A DNA stretch of 59,342 nucleotides from Paraburkholderia sp. CNPSo 3274 (lineage in GTDB: Bacteria; Pseudomonadota; Gammaproteobacteria; Burkholderiales; Burkholderiaceae): positions 1 through 59,342 of the forward strand of contig NZ_JAMBPR010000057.1 in NCBI RefSeq assembly GCF_024206475.1, in the 5' to 3' direction. Shown piece after piece: positions 1-8,258 of this stretch. Position numbers and translations under genes: made by a program. The notes below the pieces were generated by a model that had not been told where the DNA came from, searched no databases, and saw only the letters and a program-made list of their open reading frames with translations. How positions within the stretch are numbered: position 1 is the first letter of the stretch; each line of letters starts with the position of its first letter.

Positions 1-158
1 ATGTCCGCTTCGTACATCTCGGCGAACAGTCGATCCATCTTCGCCAGCGCTTCGTTCGCCATTACGCGGATCGAACGCAACGGATGCGACTTGGGGACGA
101 AGTCGTCCAGCTTGCGCACGGAAAACAAACTCTCGGTGAAAGTGTCGGCGCCGCGCAT
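1..158 (-). mobile_element. IS5-type transposase, N-terminal part (cut by window edge)
   Basis: Reading leftward from the ATG at 158, the first 52 codons give a protein starting MRGADTFTESLFSVRKL, followed by DDFVPKSHPLRSIR and a segment ending LFAEMYEAD. This is the typical N-terminus of DDE transposases of the IS5/IS1182 kind. A GGAG Shine-Dalgarno-like sequence precedes the ATG. The catalytic DDE part lies outside the window, so intactness cannot be judged. The terminal inverted repeat should fall between here and the GntR gene (159-245), but I could not define it without the other end. Confidence 0.8.
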
Positions 159-245
159 GATCTCCAGTGGGTAAGTGGTGGTTCATCTATCAACGCTTCA
201 CGAACTCTGCGCGATGACATGTTTCAGCGGTACTTCAGCAACCTG

Positions 246-1031
246 CTAGAGCGGTTCTTCGTGTGAAGCGGAAGGACCGACGTATTCGTAGCGCGCGGTG
301 TTCACGTGCGAGATGCGAAGCTCGACAGGTTCCTGATGATACGAGTACGCAATCCGCCGGACTTCGAGCAACGGTGTACCGGGCGCCACTTCAAGGAGCT
401 CACTCTCGATCTCGTTGGCCGTCGCGACGCGCAGCCGTTCTTCGGTGCCGACCACGTTGATGTGGAACGCGTCCTGGTAAAAGTTGTAAAGCGTGCTGGG
501 CCGCTCGCGCAATGCGGTTTCGGTCAGTCCCGCGAAACGCTCTTCGGCAACGGTGATGCTGTCGATCATGACTGTCTCGCCATGCAGCGCCAGGCGGTTC
601 ACGAACGAGTAGACTCGCGCGTTCGGTTCGATGCCGAGAATCGCGGCGACTTCCCGCGTCGCCTTGGCCTTCGTGAACGACACGAGGCTCACCGTGGGAT
701 AGCTCTTCTCGCCGTCCTGGCGCACGACACGGAAAAAACGGAAGAAATAGCGATCGCGCTGGTGTTGCGCGACGAACGTGCCGAGTCCCTGATGGCGCAC
801 GAGAATGTTGTCCGCCACGAGTTCGTCGATCGCCTTGCGCAGCGTCCCGATCGACACGCCAAAGCGCTCGGACAGGCGCTTCTCTGAAGGTATCGCCTCG
901 CCGCCTTTCCATTCCTTCGCCGACAGCGCGGCGAGGATCCCGTTTTTCACTTCCTTGTATCGCGTGCCCCCGATGACGGGCGTGCTCGCCGCGCCTGCCG
1001 CGTGGGCGGCGCCGTTCTTCAGCGTGTTCAT
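246..1031 (-). CDS. GntR/HutC-family transcriptional regulator (UTRA domain)
   Basis: A 261-residue regulator with a winged helix-turn-helix at about residues 24-88 (IPSEKRLSERFGVSIGTLRK, then the GLGTFV wing) and a C-terminal UTRA effector domain at about 105-250. HutC-type GntR proteins usually repress a neighbouring catabolic operon and release DNA when the substrate or an intermediate binds the UTRA domain. It is divergent from the suyA-suyB operon and shares a 167-bp intergenic region with it. That region holds an inverted repeat overlapping the -35 box of the operon promoter, so it is the likely local repressor. The effector cannot be read from sequence; sulfolactate or sulfopyruvate is an inference from context. 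Confidence 0.9.
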   Translation of the reverse strand: MNTLKNGAAHAAGAASTPVIGGTRYKEVKNGILAALSAKEWKGGEAIPSEKRLSERFGVSIGTLRKAIDELVADNILVRHQGLGTFVAQHQRDRYFFRFFRVVRQDGEKSYPTVSLVSFTKAKATREVAAILGIEPNARVYSFVNRLALHGETVMIDSITVAEERFAGLTETALRERPSTLYNFYQDAFHINVVGTEERLRVATANEIESELLEVAPGTPLLEVRRIAYSYHQEPVELRISHVNTARYEYVGPSASHEEPL

Positions 1032-1094
1032 AGCGGTGTTCCCCCTTCCTTGTACTTTCCGGACTTTGACGCGATTTTACTTCATCTGGCTCAT

Positions 1095-1145
1095 TCAACA
1101 CATATAGATGATATGGTTGACATGGATGAATGAGCTGTCTATGAT
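1095..1145 (+). promoter_or_regulatory. Sigma70 promoter with overlapping operator upstream of suyA
   Basis: A perfect -35 box TTGACA (1117-1122) is followed by a 17-nt spacer and TATGAT (1140-1145), five of six to the -10 consensus. An inverted repeat overlaps the -35 box: TCAAC-A-CATAT (1095-1105) against ATATG-GTTGA (1111-1120) around a 5-nt centre. This arrangement fits repression by the divergently transcribed GntR protein. Transcription would start near 1152, leaving a leader of about 47 nt before suyA. Confidence 0.7.
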
Positions 1146-1198
1146 GCGCAGCATGGCCACGCGCCAGACCCCCCGTGAACAAAACTGGAGACACTCAG

Positions 1199-1549
1199 AT
1201 GAGCCAGGCAGCTCAAGCAGCACAGCAGGCTGATTCAACGGCGGCCCATGCCGATCCGGCGCGCAGGACGATTCACATCGTGCTGCACGAGGCGAAGGAC
1301 ACGGTTGGTGTCGCGGTCGTCGAGGGCATCAAGGCGGGCACGCAACTGAACGCGTGGATCATGGACGAGGACGAAATCGTCACCGTCGCGGCGAAGCAGG
1401 ACATTCCGATCGGTCACAAGGTGGCGCTCAAGGACATGGCCGTGGGCGACACCGTCTACAAATACGGCGTCGATATCGGCAAGGTCGTGGCGCCCATCAA
1501 GGCGGGTGAGCACGCTCACGTTCACAACATCAAGACGAAGCGCTGGTAA
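1199..1549 (+). CDS. suyA: SuyA-like small subunit of (2R)-sulfolactate sulfo-lyase (UxaA/SAF family)
   Basis: A 116-residue protein made of one SAF-type domain as in the N-terminal part of altronate/galactarate dehydratases. It contains DIPIGHKVALKDMAVGD, KYGVDIGKVVAPI and the C-terminal HVHNIKTKRW. SuyA and SuyB form the lyase that cleaves (R)-3-sulfolactate to pyruvate and sulfite. The ATG at 1199 is chosen because GGAG lies 8 nt upstream; an upstream GTG at 1175 is possible. It carries an N-terminal tail of about 20 residues rich in Ala and Gln that the second copy at 8259 lacks. The family also includes sugar-acid dehydratases, so the sulfonate substrate rests on the slcC/comC/TauE neighbours. 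Confidence 0.8.
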   Translation: MSQAAQAAQQADSTAAHADPARRTIHIVLHEAKDTVGVAVVEGIKAGTQLNAWIMDEDEIVTVAAKQDIPIGHKVALKDMAVGDTVYKYGVDIGKVVAPIKAGEHAHVHNIKTKRW

Positions 1550-1599
1550 GGCGCGGGCAAGCCTGCCAGTCGAACCCCTCCCATTCAGAGAGAGACACC

Positions 1600-2775
1600 A
1601 TGAGCGTGATTGACCAGAACACCATTTTCCGCGGCTATCGCCGCACGAACGGCCGCGTGGGCGTGCGCAACCACGTCATCATCCTGCCCGTCGACGACCT
1701 TTCGAACGCCGCCGCGCAAGCGGTCGAGCACAACATCAAGGGCACCATGGCGCTGCCGCATCCGTACGGCCGCCTCCAGTTCGGCGCGGACCTCGACCTG
1801 CATTTCCGTACGCTGATCGGCGCGGGCTGCAACCCGAACGTCGCCGGCGTGATCGTCATCGGGATCGAGGAAGGCTGGACCAAGCGCGTGGTGGACGGCA
1901 TCGCGAAGTCGGGCAAGCCGGTGATGGGCTTCGGCATCGAACTGCACGGCGACCATGACACGATCATGCGCGCCTCGAAGGCCGCCAAGGAAATGGTGCA
2001 GTGGGCGACGACGCTCGAGCGCGAGGAATGCCCGATTTCCGAACTGTGGGTGTCGACCAAGTGCGGCGAGTCGGATACGACGTCGGGCTGCGGCGCGAAC
2101 CCGACGGTCGGCAATGCGTTCGACAAGCTCTACGGACTCGGCACGACGCTCGTGTTCGGCGAGACCTCGGAGCTGACGGGCGGCGAGCAGATCGTCGCGG
2201 CGCGCTGCGCGAACGACCAGGTGCGCGAGCGCTTCCAGTTCATGTTCGACCGCTATCAGGACATGATCAACCGCTGGAAGACCGACGATCTCTCCGAGTC
2301 GCAGCCGACGAAGGGCAACATCGCAGGCGGCCTGACCACGATCGAGGAAAAGGCGCTCGGCAATATCCAGAAGATCGGCAAGAAGTGCCGCGTGGACGGC
2401 GTGCTCGACAAGGCCGAGGAGCCGACGCATGCGGGCCTGTGGTTCATGGACTCGTCGTCGGCGGCGGCGGAGATGGTGACGCTGTGCGCGGCCTCGGGTT
2501 TCGCCGTGCACTTTTTCCCGACGGGGCAGGGCAACGTGATCGGCAATCCGATCGTACCGGTCATCAAGATCTGCGCGAATCCGCGCACGGTGCGCACGAT
2601 GAGCGAGCACGTCGACGTCGATGTGTCGGGCCTGCTGCAGCGTGAGCAGAACCTCGATCAGGCGGGCGACAAGCTGCTCGAATCGATGCTCGCAACGGCG
2701 AACGGCCGCTGGACCGCGGCGGAAACGTTGGGCCATCGCGAGTTCGTGCTCACGCGTCTGTTCGAAAGCGCCTGA
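1600..2775 (+). CDS. suyB: SuyB-like large subunit of (2R)-sulfolactate sulfo-lyase (UxaA family)
   Basis: A 391-residue protein of the altronate/galactarate dehydratase catalytic family, with GRVGVRN at residues 18-24 and a conserved Cys/Gly segment KCGESDTTSGCGANP at about 154-168. These lyases use an iron-dependent elimination; SuyB with SuyA eliminates sulfite from (R)-sulfolactate. The length matches SuyB (about 390) rather than one-piece altronate dehydratase (about 500), because the SAF domain is the separate upstream gene. It follows suyA by 50 nt with a purine-rich GAGAGAG before the ATG. The product pyruvate would enter central metabolism and the sulfite would need export or oxidation. 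Family assignment is secure; substrate is inferred from neighbours. Confidence 0.82.
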   Translation: MSVIDQNTIFRGYRRTNGRVGVRNHVIILPVDDLSNAAAQAVEHNIKGTMALPHPYGRLQFGADLDLHFRTLIGAGCNPNVAGVIVIGIEEGWTKRVVDGIAKSGKPVMGFGIELHGDHDTIMRASKAAKEMVQWATTLEREECPISELWVSTKCGESDTTSGCGANPTVGNAFDKLYGLGTTLVFGETSELTGGEQIVAARCANDQVRERFQFMFDRYQDMINRWKTDDLSESQPTKGNIAGGLTTIEEKALGNIQKIGKKCRVDGVLDKAEEPTHAGLWFMDSSSAAAEMVTLCAASGFAVHFFPTGQGNVIGNPIVPVIKICANPRTVRTMSEHVDVDVSGLLQREQNLDQAGDKLLESMLATANGRWTAAETLGHREFVLTRLFESA

Positions 2776-2796
2776 TCGGCGTAAGCAACGCCCCGC

Positions 2797-2822
2797 AAGC
2801 CCGCCCGCGCGGCGGGCTTTGC
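2797..2822 (+). terminator. Strong hairpin after suyB, terminator or attenuator
   Basis: Nine-base-pair arms AAGCCCGCC (2797-2805) and GGCGGGCTT (2811-2819) enclose a 5-nt loop. The T tract is short (TTT), so it may only partly stop transcription and lower expression of the transporter gene that follows 150 nt downstream. Confidence 0.5.
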
Positions 2823-2968
2823 GAACGCAGTTCCGCCGCAGTTTCGTCACAGCGCGCACCGCTGCGCAAAGGGCCGTGCACGCACGGCCGCAAAACCGGA
2901 CCACGGAAGTCCGCGCGCGGTGCGCGAAGCTGTTTCACCAGGCAGCAGCGAGTGGAGGAGACACCACC

Positions 2969-4309
2969 TTGCGCGTGCTCAGACATCTCTATGCCCAGGT
3001 CCTGTTCGGACTTGTGGCCGGTATTCTCGTCGGCTATTTCTGGCCTCACTTCGGCGTTGAAATGAAACCATTGGGCGACACGTTCATTCGCCTGATCAAG
3101 ATGCTCATTACGCTGGTGATTTTCTGCACCGTGTCGCTCGGTATTGCACGGATGGAAAATCTCAAGCATGTCGGGCGAGTGGGCGTCAAAACGATCGTGT
3201 ATTTCGAAGCGGTGACGACGCTTGCGCTGGTCATTGGCCTGGTGGTGGCGAACGTGCTGCATCCGGGCGAAGGACTCAATATCGACCCGGCTACGCTCGA
3301 CACGCAGGCCGTGAGCCACTACGTGAGCGAAGCGCATGCCGCGGCGTCGCAAAGCATCCTCGAAGAGATCGTGCCGAACTCGGTGGTCGGTGCGTTCGCG
3401 CACGGCAACCTGTTGCAGGTGCTGCTGTTCTCGGTGCTGTTCGGCGTGGCATTGTCGATCATGTCGCGCCGCAGCCGTTTCCTGTCACGCGTGATCGAGC
3501 AGAGCGGCGAGGCGCTCATGCGTATCGTCGAGATGATCATGCGACTTGCGCCGCTCGGTGCGTTCGGCGCCATGGCGTTCACGGTGGGCAAGTACGGCAT
3601 CGGCACGCTGCAGCAGCTCGGTCTGCTGATCGTGTGTTTCTATCTCACCAGCATCCTGTTCATCGTCCTGGTGCTCGGCACGATCTGCCGCTGGGCTGGC
3701 GTCGGCTTGTGGCCGCTGCTCAACTATCTGCGCGAGGAACTGCTCATCGTGCTCGGCACGTCGACCACGGAATCGGTGCTGCCGCGCCTGATGGACAAAC
3801 TCGAGCGCCTGGGCTGCCCGAAGCCCATCGTCGGTCTTGTGCTGCCAACTGGCTATTCGTTCAATCTCGACGGCGCGGCCATCTATCTCACGATGACGTC
3901 GCTTTTCATCGCGCAGGCCACCAATACGCATTTGTCGCTGCTGCAACAGCTCGGCCTGCTCGCCATCCTGCTGCTGACGTCCAAGGGCGGCGCGGGCGTT
4001 GCAGGCGCGGCGCTGGTGGCGCTCACGGCCACGCTCTCCACACACAACATCATTCCTGTTGCCGGCATTACGCTGATCATCGGCATCGACCGCGTGCTCA
4101 ACGAGATTCGCGCGATCGTCAACATGATCGGCAACGCGGTGGCGACGATCGTGGTCGCGCGCTGGGAGGGCGTGTTCGACGCCGAGACGGCGCGCAAGGT
4201 GCTGGCGGCGCCACGTGCCGTTCAAGGCGTGAGTGATACGGAATCCGAACTGGTCGAGAGCGTCAACGAAAGAAAGCCAGCCGCGTACGCACAGGAACGC
4301 CCGAATTGA
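2969..4309 (+). CDS. DAACS-family dicarboxylate/amino acid:cation symporter, copy 1
   Basis: A 446-residue membrane transporter of the DctA/GltP family (sodium- or proton-coupled uptake of dicarboxylates and acidic amino acids). Family signatures are seen in PLGDTFIRLIKMLI, the glycine/serine hairpin GTSTTESVLPRL, and GYSFNLDGAAIYLTM. The start is the TTG at 2969, with GGAGGAG 8 nt upstream. The paralogue at 8707 aligns from the same point but begins ATG-TTG. Sitting between suyB and slcC, it probably imports the pathway substrate. Characterised sulfolactate gene clusters use other transporter types, so this would be an alternative uptake route. Its stop codon overlaps the TTG start of the next gene. 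Confidence 0.88.
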   Translation: MRVLRHLYAQVLFGLVAGILVGYFWPHFGVEMKPLGDTFIRLIKMLITLVIFCTVSLGIARMENLKHVGRVGVKTIVYFEAVTTLALVIGLVVANVLHPGEGLNIDPATLDTQAVSHYVSEAHAAASQSILEEIVPNSVVGAFAHGNLLQVLLFSVLFGVALSIMSRRSRFLSRVIEQSGEALMRIVEMIMRLAPLGAFGAMAFTVGKYGIGTLQQLGLLIVCFYLTSILFIVLVLGTICRWAGVGLWPLLNYLREELLIVLGTSTTESVLPRLMDKLERLGCPKPIVGLVLPTGYSFNLDGAAIYLTMTSLFIAQATNTHLSLLQQLGLLAILLLTSKGGAGVAGAALVALTATLSTHNIIPVAGITLIIGIDRVLNEIRAIVNMIGNAVATIVVARWEGVFDAETARKVLAAPRAVQGVSDTESELVESVNERKPAAYAQERPN

Positions 4310-5280
4310 AAACCGATCGCAAGAGAATCGTCATCAGCGAGTTCATGGACGCGTCCGCGGTGGCTTCGCTGCGGCGTCATTTCGACGTGCACGCACATGC
4401 GTCGCTCGTCGACGAACCCGACCGGCTGCGCAGTCTGCTGGCGGACGCCGACGCGCTGATCGTGCGCAACCGGACACAGGTCACCGCCGCGCTGCTGAAC
4501 GACGCGCCGCGCTTGTCGGTGGTCGGGCGGCTCGGCGTCGGGCTGGACAATATCGCACTCGGCGCATGCAGGGAACGCGGCGTGCAGGTGTTTCCGGCAA
4601 CGGGCGCCAACGCGGCAGCCGTGGCCGAGTATGTGATCGCCACGTCGCTGATGCTGCTGCGCGGCGCGTACCTGTCGAGCGCGGCCGTCGCACAGGGGCA
4701 GTGGCCGCGCACCGCACTCTCGAACGGGCGCGAAGCGGCGGGCGGCACGATGGCCGTGATCGGTTTTGGCGGCATCGGGCGGCTCGTCGCGCAGCTGGCG
4801 CGCGGCATCGGCATGCAGGTCGTGGGCTTCGATCCGCAGCTTCCGGCGGATGCGGCCTGCTGGCAGGAAACGGGCGCTCGAGGCATGTCGTTCGACGACG
4901 CGCTGCGCGCCGCCGACGTCGTGACCGTTCACGTGCCGCTCGTCGAGAGCACGCACCATCTGCTCGGCCCGGCGCAGCTGGAGATGCTCAAGCCGCATGC
5001 AGTCCTGATCAATACGTCGCGAGGCGGCGTGATCGACGAAAGCGCGCTGGCCGAAGCGCTGACGCAAGGCCGCCTGGGCGGCGCCGCGCTCGATGTGTTC
5101 GCCGACGAACCGCTCAAGGCGGGTTCGCCGCTTGCGGGCGTGCCCAACCTGATCCTCACGCCGCACATTGCGGGCTTGACCGTGCAGTCGAACGAGCGCG
5201 TCAGCACACTGGTCGCGTCACGCGTGATGGAGGCGTTGCTCGCGGGCGAGCATGACTCAACGAAAACGAAGGAACTCTGA
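4306..5280 (+). CDS. slcC: (S)-sulfolactate dehydrogenase-like D-2-hydroxyacid dehydrogenase
   Basis: A 324-residue NAD-dependent enzyme of the D-isomer-specific 2-hydroxyacid (phosphoglycerate) dehydrogenase family. The Rossmann motif GFGGIG is at residues 153-158 with Asp176 at the end of the second strand. The catalytic triad is Arg239 (NTSRGG), Glu268 (ADEP) and His287 (TPHIAG). The opening IVISEFMDASAV and RNRTQV fit SlcC, which oxidises (S)-sulfolactate to sulfopyruvate. It begins with TTG at 4306, overlapping the TGA of the transporter by 4 nt, so translation is probably coupled. Together with ComC it would convert the (S)-enantiomer into the (R)-form that SuyAB cleaves. A general hydroxyacid dehydrogenase role cannot be excluded. 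Confidence 0.78.
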   Translation: MKTDRKRIVISEFMDASAVASLRRHFDVHAHASLVDEPDRLRSLLADADALIVRNRTQVTAALLNDAPRLSVVGRLGVGLDNIALGACRERGVQVFPATGANAAAVAEYVIATSLMLLRGAYLSSAAVAQGQWPRTALSNGREAAGGTMAVIGFGGIGRLVAQLARGIGMQVVGFDPQLPADAACWQETGARGMSFDDALRAADVVTVHVPLVESTHHLLGPAQLEMLKPHAVLINTSRGGVIDESALAEALTQGRLGGAALDVFADEPLKAGSPLAGVPNLILTPHIAGLTVQSNERVSTLVASRVMEALLAGEHDSTKTKEL

Positions 5281-5281
5281 T

Positions 5282-6283
5282 ATGACGCGGATATCGTCCG
5301 ATGATCTTCATGACCTTGCCACGCGCACGATGCTTGCCGCGGGTGCCACGTCGCGCACGGCGGAGGCCACGGCGCGGGCGCTTGTCTACGCCGACGAGCG
5401 CGGCCTGTCTTCGCACGGCGTCGCGCGTTTGCCGATGTATGTCGCGCAGTTGCGCAACGGCCGTGTCGATGCGAAGGCAAGCCCGTCAGTGGTCGAATCG
5501 CGCAATGCAGCGGTGTTGATCGATGCTGCGGACGGCATGGCGTTTCCCGCTTGCGAACTGGCCGTTGAAACGCTCGTGCACCGCGCGCGGGAACACGGCA
5601 GTGCGGTCGCGAGCGTGAAGCGCAGCCACCACCTCGGCGCGGGCGCCTGGCATCTGGAGCCGGTCGGCGCGGCTGGCATGGTGGGGCTTGCATTCAGCAA
5701 CACGCCCGCTGCGATGCCGGCGTGGGGCGGGCGGCATGCCGTGTTCGGCACCAATCCCGTGGCGGCCGTGTTTCCGCGCCGCGACGGCAAGCCGTTGATG
5801 ATCGACCTGTCGTTGTCCAATGTCGCGCGCGGCAAGATCATGGTGGCCGCCCGCGAAGGCAAGCCGATCCCCGAGGGGTGGGCGACCTCGCGCGATGGCC
5901 GGCCGACGACCGATGCAAAGGCCGCGCTGGAAGGCATGATGCTCCCATTTGGCGGGGCGAAAGGGGCGATGCTCGCGCTCATGGTCGAATTGCTTGCCGC
6001 CGCCCTGGCCGGGGCGAACTTCGGCTACGAGGCGGGTTCGTTCCTGACCGAAGAGGGCGAGAAGTCGCGCGTGGGCCACCTGTTCTGGGCGATCGATCCG
6101 GGTGCGCTGACGGGCAATGCCGCCTATCTTTCGCGTGTCGAGGCGTTGATCGAAGTGATGTTGCAGGACGCCGATGTGCGGTTGCCGGGGCAACGGCGGG
6201 CCGATCTCGCAGATACCGCTGCGCGCGACGGCATCGACATTCCCGAGGCGCTGCTCAATCAGTTGCGAGCGTTGGCAGCGTGA
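5282..6283 (+). CDS. comC: (R)-sulfolactate dehydrogenase-like enzyme (LDH2/MDH2 family)
   Basis: A 333-residue oxidoreductase of the malate/lactate/ureidoglycolate dehydrogenase family, structurally unrelated to the classic Rossmann dehydrogenases. Conserved features are GLSSHG (41-46), the RSHHLGAGAW segment (114-123) with the probable catalytic His, and DLSLSNVARGKI. ComC reduces sulfopyruvate to (R)-3-sulfolactate with NAD(P)H. The ATG at 5282 is 1 nt after the slcC stop and has AAGGAA 8 nt upstream; an in-frame ATG at 5252 lies inside slcC. The direct succession slcC-comC next to suyAB is the hallmark of the two-dehydrogenase racemising system known from sulfolactate degraders. Confidence 0.78.
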   Translation: MTRISSDDLHDLATRTMLAAGATSRTAEATARALVYADERGLSSHGVARLPMYVAQLRNGRVDAKASPSVVESRNAAVLIDAADGMAFPACELAVETLVHRAREHGSAVASVKRSHHLGAGAWHLEPVGAAGMVGLAFSNTPAAMPAWGGRHAVFGTNPVAAVFPRRDGKPLMIDLSLSNVARGKIMVAAREGKPIPEGWATSRDGRPTTDAKAALEGMMLPFGGAKGAMLALMVELLAAALAGANFGYEAGSFLTEEGEKSRVGHLFWAIDPGALTGNAAYLSRVEALIEVMLQDADVRLPGQRRADLADTAARDGIDIPEALLNQLRALAA

Positions 6284-6308
6284 GCGCGTGCGGCGATCGC
6301 CAGAGGTG

Positions 6309-7187
6309 TCAGGCCGCTGTGAAGTAACTTTTGATCGCATCGGTGAATGCCGTACGGCTGTGCCTGGCGCGTTCGAGCAAGCCAACGTGGCGCCGCACGT
6401 CGACGCCATCGAGCGACATGACGCGGATTGCGCGATCGTTGTCGAAATCGACATTCGCGAGTTTCGGAACGACCGAAATACCGAAGCCCTGACGCACCAG
6501 GGCGACGATCGCCTCGACGGAGTTCAGTTCCATCGCCTCGTTGACTTCGACCTCGCATTGATCGAGCACATTCTGCACGAGGTGTCCGGTCCATGTGCTG
6601 CGGTCGAAGCGCATGAACGGCGCATTGCGGAGGATGTCATCCTGCTGCGGCGGCAAATCGAAGTGCGGGGCGCTTGGCATGATGAGAATCATCGGTTCCG
6701 AATACAGAGGTGTCCAAAGGAGTGTGGACGCCAGAGGATGCGGAGACTGCGTGACGACCGCCGCATCGAGTTCGCCGACTTCGACCTGGTGCGCGAAATC
6801 GCTGGACATGCCTGCGAGCAGATGCACATCGAGGCGAGGATGGTGTTGACGTATTGACCATAAGGCATCCGCGAACGCGCCCATCAGCGCGGAGACGAGT
6901 GCGCCGATCACGACCGTCCCCGACATTTCGTCGCCACCGGCGGCGACCTCGAGGAGCTCGTAGCGGCGGACGATTTCTTCGATCTCGGGAATGAGTGCGC
7001 GGCCAACCGGATTCAGCACGGCAGCGCGCGCGTTGCGGTCAAAAAGCTGAACATTGAGATCGCTTTCGAGCGCGCGAATCTGCAGGCCGATGGCCGCAGC
7101 GGTGAGGCCAACCTTGTTGCCGGCGGCCGCAAAGGTGCCACATCGCGCGACGGAGAGAAATATTTTGAGGGTGCGAATGGATGGCAT
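6309..7187 (-). CDS. LysR-family transcriptional regulator
   Basis: A 292-residue LysR protein. The N-terminal helix-turn-helix is at about 1-60 (MPSIRTLKIFLSVARCGTFA, then a second helix ending IGLQIRALE). An effector domain follows from about 90. It ends 26 nt from the convergent comC stop and faces the TauE/SafE gene across 220 bp. It may control the exporter or the second operon. The frame stays open upstream to 7640, but the LysR fold starts at the ATG at 7187, so the longer reading is not used. Confidence 0.88.
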   Translation of the reverse strand: MPSIRTLKIFLSVARCGTFAAAGNKVGLTAAAIGLQIRALESDLNVQLFDRNARAAVLNPVGRALIPEIEEIVRRYELLEVAAGGDEMSGTVVIGALVSALMGAFADALWSIRQHHPRLDVHLLAGMSSDFAHQVEVGELDAAVVTQSPHPLASTLLWTPLYSEPMILIMPSAPHFDLPPQQDDILRNAPFMRFDRSTWTGHLVQNVLDQCEVEVNEAMELNSVEAIVALVRQGFGISVVPKLANVDFDNDRAIRVMSLDGVDVRRHVGLLERARHSRTAFTDAIKSYFTAA

Positions 7188-7251
7188 TGCTCGCGCTTCG
7201 CGGAGAAGACATGCTCGCTTCGATCCCCGAAATTTTACGCAACCTAAAGTA

Positions 7252-7269
7252 TTTCCTGGTCTCAGGAAA
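7252..7269. promoter_or_regulatory. Perfect 18-bp dyad between LysR and TauE genes
   Basis: TTTCCTG-GTCT-CAGGAAA is a perfect inverted repeat with 7-bp arms in the divergent intergenic region 7188-7407. LysR proteins usually bind such interrupted dyads, so this is a candidate operator for the regulator at 6309-7187. Confidence 0.5.
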
Positions 7270-7407
7270 ACCATTACTGCGTTTATCTTTAGCAAGCCGC
7301 AAGCGACAATGGACGCAGCAGCGCGGCCAAAATTTCTGGGGCGGTGCAGCTCATGTATCGCCCGCATGCCCCCACAACGCTGAAAGTCGCTCCGGGACTC
7401 TTCATCA

Positions 7408-8199
7408 ATGACAGCCTGGTTTAATGCGCAAATCGCCGCCTGCGCCATCGGAATCGGTGTCAGTTCGATCGCGGTGGCAGGAGGTGTCGTGGCGATCGCG
7501 TATCTGGTGTACGGGCTGACGGGCTTTGGTTCGTCGATCGTTGCCATACCATTGCTCACGCAACTGGTTCCCCTGCGCACGGCAACCCCCGTGATGCTGG
7601 TGCTCGATCTCGTCGCCGGAATGCTCGTGGGCATGCGCAACCTTCAGTTTGTTCAGACACAGGAACTCAAAAGGCTCGGGCCATGGTTGTGCATCGGGCT
7701 TCTGCTGGGCGTGAGCGTACTGGTTTGCGTGCCGGAAAAGCCGCTCGAACTCATTCTTGGCGTGTGCCTTTTGACCTACTCGCTCTGGAAGGTCACGTCC
7801 CGCGGCGAATTTCGTGAGATTGGCGGACGCTGGGCGGTGCCATTGGGCTTCTTTGGCGGATGCCTCACAGCAGTATTCGGTACCGGCGGCCCGGTCTACA
7901 CGATTTATCTGGCCGGTCGTCTGCGCGATCCCGACCAGCGGCGCGCAACGATCAGCACACTCACTACCGCCACGGCGGTCGCCCGGCTCGGACTCTTCGC
8001 CGTTTCCGGGCTCTATAAAAACCCTGCTGTTCTGCCGCTCGCGAGCTTTCTGTTGCCTTGTGGCGCAGTGGGATTGTTCGCGGGCGCGAGGCTACGCAGC
8101 GCCATTTCGGCGTCACGCGTCCTCACGCTTCTCTGGATCGTTCTTATCGTCGCAGCTGTCAATTTGATCATTCGTTCCTTACCCGCTTTGTTCGGCTAG
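7408..8199 (+). CDS. TauE/SafE-family anion exporter
   Basis: A 263-residue integral membrane protein with about eight hydrophobic segments. It carries the typical repeat signatures VYGLTGFGSSIVAIPLL near the start and GFFGGCLTAVFGTGGP in the second half. TauE/SafE proteins export sulfite, sulfoacetate and related anions in organosulfonate degraders. Its position between the suyAB-slcC-comC genes and the second suyA copy fits removal of sulfite released by the lyase. The chosen ATG at 7408 has no clear ribosome site; a GTG at 7471 is an alternative. Family is secure, the exported anion is inferred. Confidence 0.88.
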   Translation: MTAWFNAQIAACAIGIGVSSIAVAGGVVAIAYLVYGLTGFGSSIVAIPLLTQLVPLRTATPVMLVLDLVAGMLVGMRNLQFVQTQELKRLGPWLCIGLLLGVSVLVCVPEKPLELILGVCLLTYSLWKVTSRGEFREIGGRWAVPLGFFGGCLTAVFGTGGPVYTIYLAGRLRDPDQRRATISTLTTATAVARLGLFAVSGLYKNPAVLPLASFLLPCGAVGLFAGARLRSAISASRVLTLLWIVLIVAAVNLIIRSLPALFG

Positions 8200-8258
8200 G
8201 CCGCTTCCTTGCCAATGCCGGCCCACACATCCGATTCAACTTGAACAAGGAGTAGACG

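Noticed and set aside
1199..2775. suyAB as a two-part altronate or galactarate dehydratase
   Set aside because: Family membership alone would allow it, but no uronate or sugar-acid genes are near, while both sulfolactate dehydrogenase types and a TauE/SafE exporter are. Kept as the alternative substrate class.
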